A stretch of 64,000 bases of DNA from Amycolatopsis sp. MtRt-6 (GCF_017308975.1 NZ_JADWPD010000007.1:241261-305260), one strand, 5' to 3'. Numbered from the stretch's first letter, positions 16,229 through 26,600 are shown. The notes: a model not told the origin generated them from the letters alone. Translations and numbers: made by a program.

Positions 16229-16675
16229 TCAGTCGCACCAGCCCCAGCCGCTGGTGGCGACCGCGCGCGTACCGGCGTCCCCGGTGTGGTCGCCGACCCA
16301 GCCCGCGTACTTGACGCACTGGGGGGCGTACCCCCGGACCACGGCGTAGTACTTGAAGTTCCCGCGGTCGTAGATGTTCCGGCTCGAGTCCTCGGAGTCC
16401 CGGTACAGCCCGGCGAAGGTGTCGGTGGCGACCCCGATGAACGACCACTTGATGGTGACGACGCAGTTGTAGCCGCCGGTTTTGTAGAGCAGGTAGACCC
16501 CGCCCCACTGGCGCCCGTCGTCGGTCTTGGCCGGCAGCGAGGAGATGATCCGGTAACCGGCGCCGCAGACTTCGGCCGGGGTGTACGGGTTCGTGGCCGC
16601 TCCGGCGGGCGGCGCGGCCGCCAGGACGGCCGCGACACCGAAAAGGGCGGCCAGGGTCCGGGACAGAATTCTCAT
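16229..16675 (-). CDS. Secreted protein resembling spore-associated protein A
   Basis: A 148-residue exported protein. The signal peptide (MRILSRTLAALFGVAAVLA) ends at a PPAGAAT cleavage site. The mature part begins NPYTPAEVCGAGYRIISS and continues with GVYLLYKTGGYNCVVTIKW and a later CVKYAGW, a pattern that recalls streptomycete SapA: four cysteines probably forming two disulfides and many Tyr/Trp. SapA proteins are found on spores and their role is unclear. GAGGAG is placed well upstream of ATG 16675. It follows the HAF-like gene by 17 bases and may be cotranscribed with it. Confidence 0.6.
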   Translation of the reverse strand: MRILSRTLAALFGVAAVLAAAPPAGAATNPYTPAEVCGAGYRIISSLPAKTDDGRQWGGVYLLYKTGGYNCVVTIKWSFIGVATDTFAGLYRDSEDSSRNIYDRGNFKYYAVVRGYAPQCVKYAGWVGDHTGDAGTRAVATSGWGWCD

Positions 16676-16692
16676 GGGAAGCTCCTCGTTCG

Positions 16693-17637
16693 TCAGTCGC
16701 AGGTCCAGCGCAGCGCGGCGTGATCGCCGTCGGTGTTGCCGAAGATCACGCCGTCGTCGCCGATGACGTACACATCCGCATCCCCGCCGTCGGGGAACGG
16801 GAGCAGGCCGAGCAGCTTCGTGTCCTGCCAGACCGCGGACGGTCCGATCAGGTTGGTCAGGCTGCCCGCGATCAGCCCGTGCTTGTTGATCGCCTCCGCC
16901 GTCCCGCCCTGCTCGAGGGGCCGCGGGTCGGCTGGGCCGTGCCACGCCAAGGCGCGCGAAGCGGGCCACGAGTCGATCGCCGTGCCGGCCACGACGCCGT
17001 TGCGGATCTGACGGATCAGCACGGGACGGTCTTCGCCGGTCAGCGGGGTGACAACGCCGGCCCGCCAGAGCCCGCCGAGCTTGTTGTCCGGGGCGCCCAG
17101 CAGCACCGTGCCGTCGTCGTCGAGATCCATGCCGTACCGGTCCGGGACGTCGATGATCCGCGGTCCCACGGCCAGCACCGACCAGAGGACGCTGACCCGG
17201 TGGCCGTCCTTGAGATCGGTCGCGGAGGCGAGCACGTCGCCCCGGTCGTTGAGCGCGACGGCCGACTCCAGCCGGTAGCCCGGCGGGTCGGGCAGGCGGG
17301 TCAGCGTGCCGGGGCCGCGGTGGCCGCCGCTGAACAGGTAGACGCCCCAGGTTGCCGACGGAAGGCCGCCGTCCAGCAGCACGGTTCCCGCGGAGTTCTC
17401 GTCGGCGACGTGCGGGTAGACGAACGGTGCCAGCGCGTCCGGGATGCGGGGCTTGCCGTCGGTCCAGCGCACGACCTTGCCCATGTTGACGCTCCGGTCG
17501 CTGACGTGACCGGAGTAGTTGCCGTGGCTGTCGGTCCCCGTGATGGAGACGTCGGCGTCGAGATAGCCGCCGGGCGCCACGTCGGAACATGCGAATTCCC
17601 CTCGGAATCGGTCGACGCCGACTCCACGCACGACCAC
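16693..17637 (-). CDS. HAF-repeat-like beta-propeller protein lacking a signal peptide (possibly 5'-truncated)
   Basis: A 314-residue protein of repeated beta-strand units (for example GYRLESAVALNDRGDVLAS, GMDLDDDGTVLLG, INKHGLIAGS, VIGDDGVIFGNTDG) like extracellular HAF-repeat proteins. It ends LRWTCD, close to the LWTCRN end of the paralogue at 51750-52733. That paralogue has a signal peptide, after which the mature sequence opens with a Cys (VCRVAELPG). Here the matching CSDVAPGG is only about 17 residues from the best start (GTG 17637) and no hydrophobic leader precedes it. The upstream gene ends at 17694, leaving no room. Either export was lost or the 5' end was deleted. Confidence 0.55.
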   Translation of the reverse strand: MVVRGVGVDRFRGEFACSDVAPGGYLDADVSITGTDSHGNYSGHVSDRSVNMGKVVRWTDGKPRIPDALAPFVYPHVADENSAGTVLLDGGLPSATWGVYLFSGGHRGPGTLTRLPDPPGYRLESAVALNDRGDVLASATDLKDGHRVSVLWSVLAVGPRIIDVPDRYGMDLDDDGTVLLGAPDNKLGGLWRAGVVTPLTGEDRPVLIRQIRNGVVAGTAIDSWPASRALAWHGPADPRPLEQGGTAEAINKHGLIAGSLTNLIGPSAVWQDTKLLGLLPFPDGGDADVYVIGDDGVIFGNTDGDHAALRWTCD

Positions 17638-17693
17638 GCCCGCGGGTTGAGCCGCATCACCCGTCCGGCCCAGTCGTCATCCGGAGCCGGGGA

Positions 17694-18812
17694 TCAGGCG
17701 CGGACCGCCTGCTCGATGCCGGCGAAGAGCGCGATCACCTCGGGATCCGCGAACGGGACGAGCTGGGTGAACAGGACACCCGCCGTCGCGCCGTCCGGGT
17801 CCACCCAGAAGTAGCAGTTCGCGCCGCCGGCCCAGGCCACCGTCCCGATCGGACGGTCCTGGGGGGTGCGCTCCTCGTTGCGCATTCCGAGCAGTGACCA
17901 GGACACCGGAGTGCCCGGCAGCAGGTCGATGTCGTGTGACGTCGCGGGATTGGCCGAGGCCAGCCAGCCGAACACCGGCGACTGGCTCCGGCGGGCCGCG
18001 GTCAGGGTCGAGGGGGCGAGGAGCCGCACGCCGTCGGCGGTTTCGCCCAGCATTCGCAGGAACTTCAAGTAGTCCCGCGGGGTTCCGTACAACCCGCCCC
18101 CGCCGGAGAAGAACTCCGGCTCGGCGGGCAGCTCGAACGGAACGGTCACCAACCCCTCCGGGGTCTTCGCCCGCACCGTCGCCAGCCGGGAGCGGTCCAC
18201 GACGCCGAACGCCGTGTCCGTCATCCCCAGTGGGTCGAAGACCGCCTCCCGCAGGTGGGTCGCCAGGTCGCGGCCGGTCAGCCGCGCGATGGCCAGCCCC
18301 ACCCACTCGAGACCGGTTCCGTACCCCGTGTCCGTTCCCGGTTCGTACACCAGCGGTGAGTCCACGATCGAGGCCCGCTTGCACTCCAGGCTCGTCGGGA
18401 TGCCGTTCTCCCGCTGGTACCGGGCCAGGTCCGCCGACAGGAACGCGTACCCCGCGCCTGCGGTGTGCGACAGCAACATCCGCAACGTCACCGGCGTCCG
18501 GACCGGCCGCAGGCGGGGCACGTCCCCGTCGTAGCCCTCGAGCACCTGGGCCGCGGCGAGCTCGGGGAGGACGTCGTCCGTTGGCGTGTCCAGCCCGATC
18601 AGCCCGCGTTCCACCAGCTGCAGCGCGGCGACGGCCACGATCGGCTTGGTCATCGACGCGAGCCACGCGATGGTGTCCTCCGTCCACGGAGCCGCACCGT
18701 CACGGGTGCCGGCACCGCCCGAGTACACGATCTCGCCGCGGTGGGCGGCCATCGCGTGGAAGCCCGCGGCGACGCCGTTGTCGACGGCCTTCGCCAGCAG
18801 GGAATCGATCAT
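17694..18812 (-). CDS. Beta-lactamase-fold serine hydrolase/acyltransferase (EstB/LovD type)
   Basis: A 372-residue serine enzyme of the class C beta-lactamase/esterase family. The nucleophile motif S53-M-T-K56 is present (ASMTKPIVAVAALQLVE), as is a Tyr in the YEPGTDTGYGTGLEWVG region where the second catalytic motif lies, and a late WAGGANCYFW segment. Relatives include EstB and fungal LovD, which transfers an acyl chain from a PKS carrier protein to an alcohol. The Mas-like PKS upstream has no thioesterase, so off-loading by this enzyme is a reasonable inference. A simple esterase or resistance role is the alternative. ATG 18812 overlaps the preceding P450 stop by one base. Confidence 0.8.
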   Translation of the reverse strand: MIDSLLAKAVDNGVAAGFHAMAAHRGEIVYSGGAGTRDGAAPWTEDTIAWLASMTKPIVAVAALQLVERGLIGLDTPTDDVLPELAAAQVLEGYDGDVPRLRPVRTPVTLRMLLSHTAGAGYAFLSADLARYQRENGIPTSLECKRASIVDSPLVYEPGTDTGYGTGLEWVGLAIARLTGRDLATHLREAVFDPLGMTDTAFGVVDRSRLATVRAKTPEGLVTVPFELPAEPEFFSGGGGLYGTPRDYLKFLRMLGETADGVRLLAPSTLTAARRSQSPVFGWLASANPATSHDIDLLPGTPVSWSLLGMRNEERTPQDRPIGTVAWAGGANCYFWVDPDGATAGVLFTQLVPFADPEVIALFAGIEQAVRA

Positions 18813-20047
18813 CACCACGTTACGGGCAGTTCCTTCACTCCGTAGACACCCATGCCCGGCTCGCGGAACTCGATCCGGTCCAGGTCCACCGCCGGGCGCA
18901 ACGTCGGGATGCGGCGCACCAGGGCCGGGAACGCGATCTGCAGTTCGAGCCGCGCCAGGGGCATGCCCAGGCACTGGTGGGGCCCGTGTCCGAAGGTCAC
19001 GTGCCGGTACGCGGGCCTGCGCAGGTCCAGCCGGTCCGGGTCCTCGACCACCGACGCGTCCCGGTTGGCGAGGTCGCCGGCGAGGATCAGCCCGTCCCCG
19101 GCCCGGATGACCACGCCGCCGATCTCGATGTCCGCCAGCGCCACCCGGCGCCTGCCGCCCTGGGGGACTGCGGTGTACCGCAGGATTTCCTCGATCGCGC
19201 CGTCGATTTCCGCCGGCGTCGCCAGCTGTCGCAGGACGTCGAACTGGTCGCGGTTCCCGGTCAGCGCCAGGACGCCCAGGGCGATGGTGTTCGCCGTCGT
19301 GTCGAAGCCGCCGAGGAGCATCAGCATGCCGATCAGGGTGGCGTCCTGCTGGGTGAGGTTGCCGGTGGCGACCTGCTCGTTGGCCAGCTCCGACAGCATG
19401 TCCTCGGCCGGGTCGGTGCGCTTGACCGTCAGCAGCCGGTCGATGTAGTCGACGAGGCCGGCCCGGGCGGCCATGGCCTCCTCGTGGGTGGCGCGGGGGT
19501 CGATGAGCGCCTTGGCGCTCGTCGAGAAGAACTCGTGGTCCTCGTACGGCACGCCGAGCAGGTGGCAGATCACGGTGCACGGCACCGGCAGCGCGAACGC
19601 CTCCAGCAGGTCGGCCGGCTTCGGGCCGGCCAGCAGCCGGTCGATCAGGTCGTCGACCAGCTCCTGGATCCGCGGCCGCATGGCCTCGACGCGCTTGGCG
19701 GAGAACGGCTTGGCGACGAAGCGGCGCTGGCGGGTGTGCTCCGGGGCGTCCATGGTGAGGAAGCTCAGGCGCTGCATGAACCTGCTGGGGGTCGAGTGCG
19801 GATAGCCGGGGTGCTCGGGTGCCGCGCTCAGCCGCGGGTCCCGCAGCAGCGTCCGCACCTCGTCGTAGCCGCTGACCAGCCACGGGGTGCTGCCGTCCCA
19901 GATCTCCACGCGGGCGATCGGGGCCGCCGCCTGGACCGCGCGCAGCGCGGGTGCCGGGTCGAGCGGGCAGTTGCGGGCCCGGGCCGAGGGGAACCGCGGG
20001 AGCCCGGCCCGCACCTCGACCACCGGCGAGTCCGCGGCGCCGGTCAT
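18812..20047 (-). CDS. Cytochrome P450
   Basis: A 411-residue bacterial class I P450. The I-helix is LMLLGGFDTTANTIALG, the ExxR motif is in EEILRYTAV, and the heme-binding loop is TFGHGPHQCLGMPLARLELQ, so the haem thiolate is intact. It resembles macrolide and streptomycete antibiotic hydroxylases (CYP105/107-like pattern). It overlaps the upstream P450 by four bases (ATGA). No ferredoxin gene is seen in the operon, so electrons must come from elsewhere. A tailoring role on the PKS-derived product is inferred from the operon. Confidence 0.9.
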   Translation of the reverse strand: MTGAADSPVVEVRAGLPRFPSARARNCPLDPAPALRAVQAAAPIARVEIWDGSTPWLVSGYDEVRTLLRDPRLSAAPEHPGYPHSTPSRFMQRLSFLTMDAPEHTRQRRFVAKPFSAKRVEAMRPRIQELVDDLIDRLLAGPKPADLLEAFALPVPCTVICHLLGVPYEDHEFFSTSAKALIDPRATHEEAMAARAGLVDYIDRLLTVKRTDPAEDMLSELANEQVATGNLTQQDATLIGMLMLLGGFDTTANTIALGVLALTGNRDQFDVLRQLATPAEIDGAIEEILRYTAVPQGGRRRVALADIEIGGVVIRAGDGLILAGDLANRDASVVEDPDRLDLRRPAYRHVTFGHGPHQCLGMPLARLELQIAFPALVRRIPTLRPAVDLDRIEFREPGMGVYGVKELPVTW

Positions 20048-21324
20048 CGCGGCTCGCCGAACGAGGCGAACAGGTCGTTCGCCGTCTCGAAGGCGGGCCC
20101 GGTCCGGGGGCCGGGGGTGAAGCGGGCGGGCATCTTCACGTGGCCGTTGATCTGCCCGACCGTCGGGTAGCGCACCGCCGCCCCTTCGACCAGCCGGTAG
20201 TCCGGCAGCCGCCGGAGCACCTCCCCGACGACGACCTGGAAGTCGGTCTGCGCGATGTGGCGCCCAATGCACCGGTGCGCCCCGATACCGAAGGCCGCGT
20301 GCTTGCGGGTGTCCCGGTCGAAGTCGATGGTGAGCGGGTCCGGGAAGACCTTCTCGTCGAGGTTCGCCGCGGCCCACGAGATCAGCACGCGCTCGCCGGG
20401 GCGCACGGTGGCGCCGTCGATCCGGGCCTCCTCGGTGGCCGTGCGCCCGACGCAGACCACGGGGGTGAAGTACCGGAGGAGCTCCTCGCACGCCCGGGGG
20501 ATGTCCTCCGGGTGCTCGATCAGGCGCCTGCGGTCGCCGGGGTTGCGGTCGAGGTGCTCGAAGGTGGAGGACAGCAGGGCCGTGGTGGTGTCCATGCCAC
20601 CGGCGATCATCGCGTTGCAGACGGCGATGATGTCCGCGTCGCCGATCTTCTCGCCCCCGATCTCCATCCGGGTGAGAAAGCTGATCAGGTCGTTGCCGGG
20701 GTTCGCGCGGCGCACCGGGATCGTCTCGACGACCTCCTTGATGAGCATCGCGAAGCCTGCTTCGACCGTCTTGTACCCGGGTGTGTCCGACGGCGTGTAC
20801 GCCAGCGAGTGCACGGCCTCGGCGTAGACGCGCCAGTTGTCCATCGACAGGCCGACGATGTCCAGGGTCAGCAGCGCGGGCACGGCGTTGGCCAGGTCCA
20901 TGACCAGGTCGATCTCGCCCGACTCGACGCACTGGTCGAGGCACCAGGTGGTGTAGGCCTCGATGCGCGGGCGCAGCTTCTTCGCCGCGGTGGGCGTGAA
21001 GAAGGTGTTCAGCGCCCGGCGCCACTCCAGGAACTCCGGCGGGTCCATCTCCAGTGGCAGCGCGCGGAACGTCGACGCCGGGATGATCGTCCCTTGTGGA
21101 CGGCCGGGGGTGTTTGGCAGCTCGTGCGCGGAGGAGAACACCTGCGGGCGGCGGGCGACGGAGACGACCTGTTCGTAGCCGGTGACCACGTAGAAGCCGC
21201 CGTAGTGCGAGCTGTGCGCCACCGGGCACTTCCGGCCCAGCGCCGTGTTGGCGGCCCAGGGATCGGCGGAGTACTCCGGGGAGTGGTGGTCGAAGTCGAT
21301 TTCCGGGATCTCGGGGTGGCTCAT
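20044..21324 (-). CDS. Cytochrome P450
   Basis: A 426-residue P450 distinct from its neighbour. The I-helix reads NAMIAGGMDTTTALL, the ExxR motif is in EELLRYFTPV, and the heme loop is AAFGIGAHRCIGRHIAQTDFQ. The N-terminal region includes RKCPVAHSSHYGGFYVVTGYEQV, a segment I associate with P450s acting on terpenes or other lipophilic small molecules. It is followed immediately by the next P450 gene and preceded by a Baeyer-Villiger enzyme 15 bases upstream. The substrate cannot be read from sequence. Confidence 0.9.
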   Translation of the reverse strand: MSHPEIPEIDFDHHSPEYSADPWAANTALGRKCPVAHSSHYGGFYVVTGYEQVVSVARRPQVFSSAHELPNTPGRPQGTIIPASTFRALPLEMDPPEFLEWRRALNTFFTPTAAKKLRPRIEAYTTWCLDQCVESGEIDLVMDLANAVPALLTLDIVGLSMDNWRVYAEAVHSLAYTPSDTPGYKTVEAGFAMLIKEVVETIPVRRANPGNDLISFLTRMEIGGEKIGDADIIAVCNAMIAGGMDTTTALLSSTFEHLDRNPGDRRRLIEHPEDIPRACEELLRYFTPVVCVGRTATEEARIDGATVRPGERVLISWAAANLDEKVFPDPLTIDFDRDTRKHAAFGIGAHRCIGRHIAQTDFQVVVGEVLRRLPDYRLVEGAAVRYPTVGQINGHVKMPARFTPGPRTGPAFETANDLFASFGEPR

Positions 21325-21339
21325 GCGGGTGCGCTCCTG

Positions 21340-22959
21340 TCAGCTTCGGGTGGCCGGGACCGGGTCGTGGGCGAGGGCGAAGCCCGGGTAGCCGGTGGCC
21401 GCGATCGCCGCGCACTTCTCGGCGTAGTCGGGGAACCCGACCAGCGGCATGAAGACGCGCTTCTTGCCGGGGATGTTCGCGCCCAGGTACCAGGACCCGC
21501 ACGAGGGGAGCAGGGTCCGCCCGGCGACGTCGCCGACGTGGCGGCCCCAGGCCTCCGCGGCCGCCGGCGTGGCCTCGATCGTCCGGACGCCGTTGCCGGC
21601 GAGGTACCGGAGGCACCTGCCGATCCACGTCGCGTGCTGGTGGATGGCGACCAGCACGTTGGTCAGCACCGACGGGCTGCCGGGGCCGGTCATGGTGAAC
21701 AGGTTCGGGAAGCCGGGCACCCCGAGCCCCAGGTAGGTGCGCGGGCCGGCCGACCACGCCTCCCGCAGCGACAGCCCGTCGCGGCCGCGGATGTCGATGC
21801 GCGACAGCGCCCCGGTGATGGCGTCGTACCCGGTGGCGAACACCAGCACGTCGAGGTCGTACGTGCCCTCCCCGGTCCGGACCGAGGTCGGCGTGACCTC
21901 CTCGATCGGATGGGCCGCGATGTCGGCCAGGCGCACGTTCGGCCGGTTGTAGGTCTCGTAGTAGCCGTCGCCGAGGCAGATGCGCTTGCACCCGATGACG
22001 TGCGTCGGGGTGAGCTTCGCCGCCACCTCGGGGTCGGTGACGATCTCGCGGATCTTGCCGCGGACGTATTCGGCGACGACCTCGTTGGCCGCCGGGTCGA
22101 CCAGCGGGTCGCCGAAGGCACGCAGCAGCAGCGGCCCACCCCGGTTCCAGCAGTGTTCGAAGGTCGCCTCCCGCTCCTTGGCGGAGAACAGGAACACCGA
22201 GTTCGGGTTCGCCGGGAACCGGGAGAGCCCGGCCGTGGGCATCTCGTTGTTGCGCGCGCGGAACCCCGCGTAGTCGGCCTTGATCGCCGCCTGCAGCGCC
22301 GGGTCGAGCGGCTCGTCGCCCGCGGGCAGCGTGTACGCGGGGGTGCGCTGGAAGACGACGAGCTCGGCCGCCGCCCGCGCGATGATCGGGATGGCCTGCA
22401 CGCCGGAGGAGCCGGTGCCGACGACGCCGACGCGCTTGCCGGTGAAGCCGACCGGTTCCCGCGGCCAGCGCCCGGTGTGCAGGACGTCGCCCGCGAACGT
22501 CTCGATGCCGCGGATGTCCGGCACGTTCGGCTCGGACAGGCAGCCGGTGGCCATGATGACGAACCGGGCCACGACCTCGTCGCCGCCGTCGGTCCGCACG
22601 GTCCACGTGGCGGCGGGCTCGTCGTAGGTCATGGCCTCGACCCGGGTGTGGAACCGGATGTCGCGGGCCAGGTCGAAGCGTTCGACGACGTGGCCGATGT
22701 AGCGCATGATCTCGGCCCGGCCGGCGTACCGCCGGGTCCACTCCCAGTCCTGCTGCAGCTCGGGGGAGAACTGGTAGGAGTACTCCAGGCTCTCCACGTC
22801 GCAGCGGGCACCCGGGTAGCGGTTCCAGTACCAGGTGCCGCCCGCGCCGCCGCCGGCCTCGAGCACCCGCGCCGTGAGCCCGGCCTCGCGGACCTCGTGC
22901 AGCATCTGCAGGCCCGCGAGACCCGCACCCACGATCACCACGTCGAACTTGTCTGTCAT
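21340..22959 (-). CDS. Baeyer-Villiger-type flavin monooxygenase
   Basis: A 539-residue class B flavin monooxygenase. It has the N-terminal FAD motif VGAGLAGLQMLHEV, a second dinucleotide motif VVGTGSSGVQAI for NADPH, and the BVMO fingerprint FAGDVLHTGRWP between them. Such enzymes insert oxygen next to a ketone to give esters or lactones. ATG 22959 was chosen because GGAG precedes it at suitable distance; six more codons upstream stay open. In this operon it may cut or ring-expand a ketone made by the P450s. Length fits cyclohexanone/steroid-type BVMOs. Confidence 0.88.
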   Translation of the reverse strand: MTDKFDVVIVGAGLAGLQMLHEVREAGLTARVLEAGGGAGGTWYWNRYPGARCDVESLEYSYQFSPELQQDWEWTRRYAGRAEIMRYIGHVVERFDLARDIRFHTRVEAMTYDEPAATWTVRTDGGDEVVARFVIMATGCLSEPNVPDIRGIETFAGDVLHTGRWPREPVGFTGKRVGVVGTGSSGVQAIPIIARAAAELVVFQRTPAYTLPAGDEPLDPALQAAIKADYAGFRARNNEMPTAGLSRFPANPNSVFLFSAKEREATFEHCWNRGGPLLLRAFGDPLVDPAANEVVAEYVRGKIREIVTDPEVAAKLTPTHVIGCKRICLGDGYYETYNRPNVRLADIAAHPIEEVTPTSVRTGEGTYDLDVLVFATGYDAITGALSRIDIRGRDGLSLREAWSAGPRTYLGLGVPGFPNLFTMTGPGSPSVLTNVLVAIHQHATWIGRCLRYLAGNGVRTIEATPAAAEAWGRHVGDVAGRTLLPSCGSWYLGANIPGKKRVFMPLVGFPDYAEKCAAIAATGYPGFALAHDPVPATRS

Positions 22960-22981
22960 CCCAGCGCTCCGGTGCACGGGT

Positions 22982-23659
22982 TCAGGCTTCCGAATACGAC
23001 TTCGCCCGTTCCGAGCGGACGGCCGCGACGCTCGCCACGGCGAGCCAGCCGATCACGGCGAACACGCTCGCGTAGGTGATCGGCCCGCCCGCCTTCAGCG
23101 GGCCCTCCGGTGCGAGCAGCGGCACGCAGCCGAGCAGCTCGACGACCACGACGGCCGCGGCCGCCGGCCTGAGCCAGCCCGGCCACCCCGCGCTCCGGCT
23201 CGTGCACAGCGCCGCCGCGACGACCACGACCGCGGCCGGGACCGCGCTGAACATGAAGCCCAGCACGTACGCGTCGGAGAACGCGCGCAGCAGCGGCCGG
23301 GTCGCCGGGTCCCGCGCCCAGCCCGAGAAGATCTGGAACAGGCCCAGGTACACCACGGCGAAGCCCACCCAGGCGGTGCCCGCCGCGATCATCAGCACCG
23401 GCAGCGGGCTGTCCGGCACCTCCCGGCGGAACCGGGTGTAGAGGTAGGCGAGGAACCACAGCGCGACCATCAGCGCGATGCCCGCGATGAACTGGTAGAC
23501 GTACCCGCTGGTGACGTGGGTGGCGTAGAACTGCGCGACCTCGGTCTCCGGCGACCCGAAGGGCGGGATCGGCGCCAGGACCAGGATCGTGGAGGCCAGG
23601 ATCAGCAGGCTGACGATCCCGCTGGCCGCGTGCGCGACCCGGGGCGGACGGTTGGCCAC
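22982..23659 (-). CDS. Multi-pass membrane protein (DUF4386-like pattern)
   Basis: A 225-residue protein with about six hydrophobic segments, for example GIVSLLILASTILVLAPIPP, FIAGIALMVALWFLAYLYT, AAGTAWVGFAVVYLGLFQIF and VFAVIGWLAVASVAAV. The pattern resembles small actinobacterial DUF4386-type proteins of unknown role. GTG 23659 has a GGGAG upstream. It lies between the PKS and the BVMO in a tight operon; it could be a transporter or a helper for lipophilic intermediates, but nothing in the sequence shows this. Confidence 0.7.
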   Translation of the reverse strand: MANRPPRVAHAASGIVSLLILASTILVLAPIPPFGSPETEVAQFYATHVTSGYVYQFIAGIALMVALWFLAYLYTRFRREVPDSPLPVLMIAAGTAWVGFAVVYLGLFQIFSGWARDPATRPLLRAFSDAYVLGFMFSAVPAAVVVVAAALCTSRSAGWPGWLRPAAAAVVVVELLGCVPLLAPEGPLKAGGPITYASVFAVIGWLAVASVAAVRSERAKSYSEA

Positions 23660-23693
23660 GGTGACTCCCTCTGCGCGGTCGGTCGGTTGCCAT

Positions 23694-26600
23694 CTACTGC
23701 GCCGCCCCGAGGTCGAGCCGGGCGACGATGTGCGCGGCCAGCGCCGCCGGGCTGGCGTCCTGGCGCATCTGCTTGGGCGTGACCCGGATGTCGAGCTCCC
23801 GGTTGATCCGGGTGCTCAGCTCCAGCGCCATCAGCGAGTCCAGGCCGTGGTCGGTCAGCGACCGGTCCGGATCGAGGCCCGCGGCGTCGACCCGGAGGAT
23901 CTCCGCCGCGTGCGCGGTGAGGTGCTGCTCCAGGAACCGCTGCCGGGCCGCCGGGTCGGCGGTCCGCAGCTCCGCCAGCACGGGATACCCGGCGGTGTCG
24001 CCGCCCCGATCGGCCTCGCGGTCGGCGGGGATGGCGGCGAAGAACGGCGAGGTGCGGATCTTCTCCGCGAACATCGCCTGCCAGCCCGCGTCCAGGATCG
24101 CCAGGTAGCCCGCGCGGGCCCGGTCGCGGCGCAGCAGCGCGTCGCAGGCCTTCACGCCTTCGTCCGGGTCGATCATGGCGTTGCCGCGTTCGGCGAACAT
24201 CGTGCCGCGCCCGTGCTCGGCCCACGCGCCCCAGTTGACGCTCAGCGCAGGCAGCCCGTGTCCGCGCCGCCAGGTGGTGAGGCCGTCCAGCAGGGCGTTG
24301 GCCGAGGCGTAGCAGGCTTGGCCGGCGAAGCCGACCAGTGCCGAGGCGGAGGAGAACCCGAACCACCAGTCCAGCTGGCTGTCCGCGCACGCTTCGTGCA
24401 GGCGCAGCGCGCCCCGCACCTTCGGCGCCCACACCCGCTCGACCAGCGCGTCGTCCACGCTGGTGATCGCCGCGTCGTCGACCACCGCGGCGGCGTGGAC
24501 GACCCCGCGCAGGGGCAGCCCGGTGGCGGTGGCGGCGCGCACCAGTTCCCCGGCGGTGCCCGCCGCGGCGATGTCCCCGCGCACCACCTCGATGTCGGCA
24601 CCGGCCGCGCGCAGTTCGTCGATGGTCGCCTGCGCTTCGGTGGACGGGGCCGAGCGGCCGTTGAGGATGACGCGGCCCGCGCCCTCGCCGGCGAACCACC
24701 GGGCGATGATCAGGCCGAGGCCGCCCAGGCCGCCGGTGACGACATACGCGCCGTCCGCCCGGATCACCGGGACGTCGTCCGGCCGGACGACCGCTTCGCC
24801 GTCGCCGTCCTGGGGGACGGCGAGGACGAGCTTGCCGAGGTGGCCGCCCGAGGCGAGCGTGCGGAACGCCGAGGCGGCCTCGGCCAGCGGGTACGTGGTG
24901 TGCGGAACCGGGGTGAGCGCGCCCGCGGCGAGCAGCTCGTGGACCTCGCGGAGGATGTCGCCGAGGTGCTCGTAGGCCAGCACGCCGAGGTCGACGCTGT
25001 GCAGGGAGATGTTGCGGCGGAACGGGAAGAGCCCGATGCGCGCGTCGGCGTAGATGTCCTTCTTGCCCAGCTCGACGAACCGGCCGCCGATGCGCAGCAG
25101 GTCCAGGCCGGCCCGCTGGGCGGCACCGGTGAGCGAGTTGAGCACCACGTCCACCCCCTCGCCGCCGGTCAGCTCGCGGATCCGGTCGGCGAACTCCGTG
25201 GAGCGGGAGTCGAAGACGTGCTCGATGCCCAGGTCGCGCAGGTACTGCCGCTTCGCGTCGGTGCCCGCGGTGGCGTAGATCTCCGCGCCGAGGTGCCGGG
25301 CCACGGCGATGGCCGCCAGGCCGACGCCACCGGTCGCCGAGTGGATCAGCACCCGCTCGCCGGCGCCGAGCCCGCTCAGCCGGTGCAGGCCGTACCAGGC
25401 GGTGGCGAACACGCTCGGCCGGGCCGCGGCCGCCGCGAACGTGACGTCGTCGGGAATCCGGTTGGCCTTGCACGCGGGCACCACCGCGAACGCGTGGAAC
25501 GCGCCGGGGTGCATGGCCGCCACCCGGTCGCCGGCCCGGAACGCGGTGACGTCCGCGCCGACGGCGACGACCGTGCCCGCGCAGTCGAAGCCGAACGGCA
25601 TCGGGCTGCCGTCGACGGTCTTGTAGAGGCCCATCGCGTTGAGCACGTCCGCGTAGTTCAAGCCGAAAGCCGCGACCCGGATCTCGATCTCGTCCGGCGC
25701 GAGCGCGCGCGGCTCGGCCGCGACCAGCTCCAGGCTGCCGAGGTCGCCTGCGTGCCGGGTGGCCAGTGCGTACCGGTCACGGCCGTGGCGGATCGGGCGC
25801 ACCCGGCGGTCGCCGTCGTGCAGGGGCGCGACCTTGAGCCGGGCCAGGAACAGCTCGCCGTCGCGCAGGGCCACCTCGTCGGCGTCGCCGTTCGCCCCGA
25901 GCAGCTCGGCCACCCGCCGGGGCGTGGTAGCGGCGTCGGTGTCGAGGTGGCAGATCCCCAGCTCCGGGTGCTCGTGACCGATCACCCGGCACAGGCCGCG
26001 CAATGCGGTCTGCTCCAGGTTCAGCCCGTCGTCCTCGCCCACCTGCTGGGCGTCGCGGGTGAGGACCCACAGCCGGGGCCGGTGTCCGTCGGTGCGCTCC
26101 ACCAGCGTCCGGACCAGGCCGATCAGCCGTTTCACCCGGCGCTCCGCGCGTTCCACGGCGTCGTGGCCGGCGGGGCCGGTGGGCGCCGGGCACACCACGA
26201 CGAGCCCCTGTGGCGGCCGCGCGTTCAGCCGTGCCTCGAGTTCGTCCACAGTGGAGCCCAGATGGGCGGTCTCGGCGCCCAGTGCCGAGGTCAGCTCGGC
26301 GGCGAACGGCTCCGGGCCCGCGTCCGGCTCGGTCAGGACCAGCCACGGCCCGGCGGCGGCCGCCGGCTCCGGAAAATCGACACGGTCCCAGCCGACGGCG
26401 AGCAGGCGCTCGGCCAGCCGCCGGTCGGTGGTGGCCAGGCGGATGCCGGTGACCTCGGCGACCACGGTGCCGTCCTCGTCGAGCAACGCCACGTCGCCGA
26501 CGGCCAGCTGCTCGTCGAGGTGGCGCAACCGGGCCAGGCAGTAGCGGGCACGGTGCGGGTCGCGGTGCACGCGCAGCGCCCCGGCCCCCACCGGGAAGGC

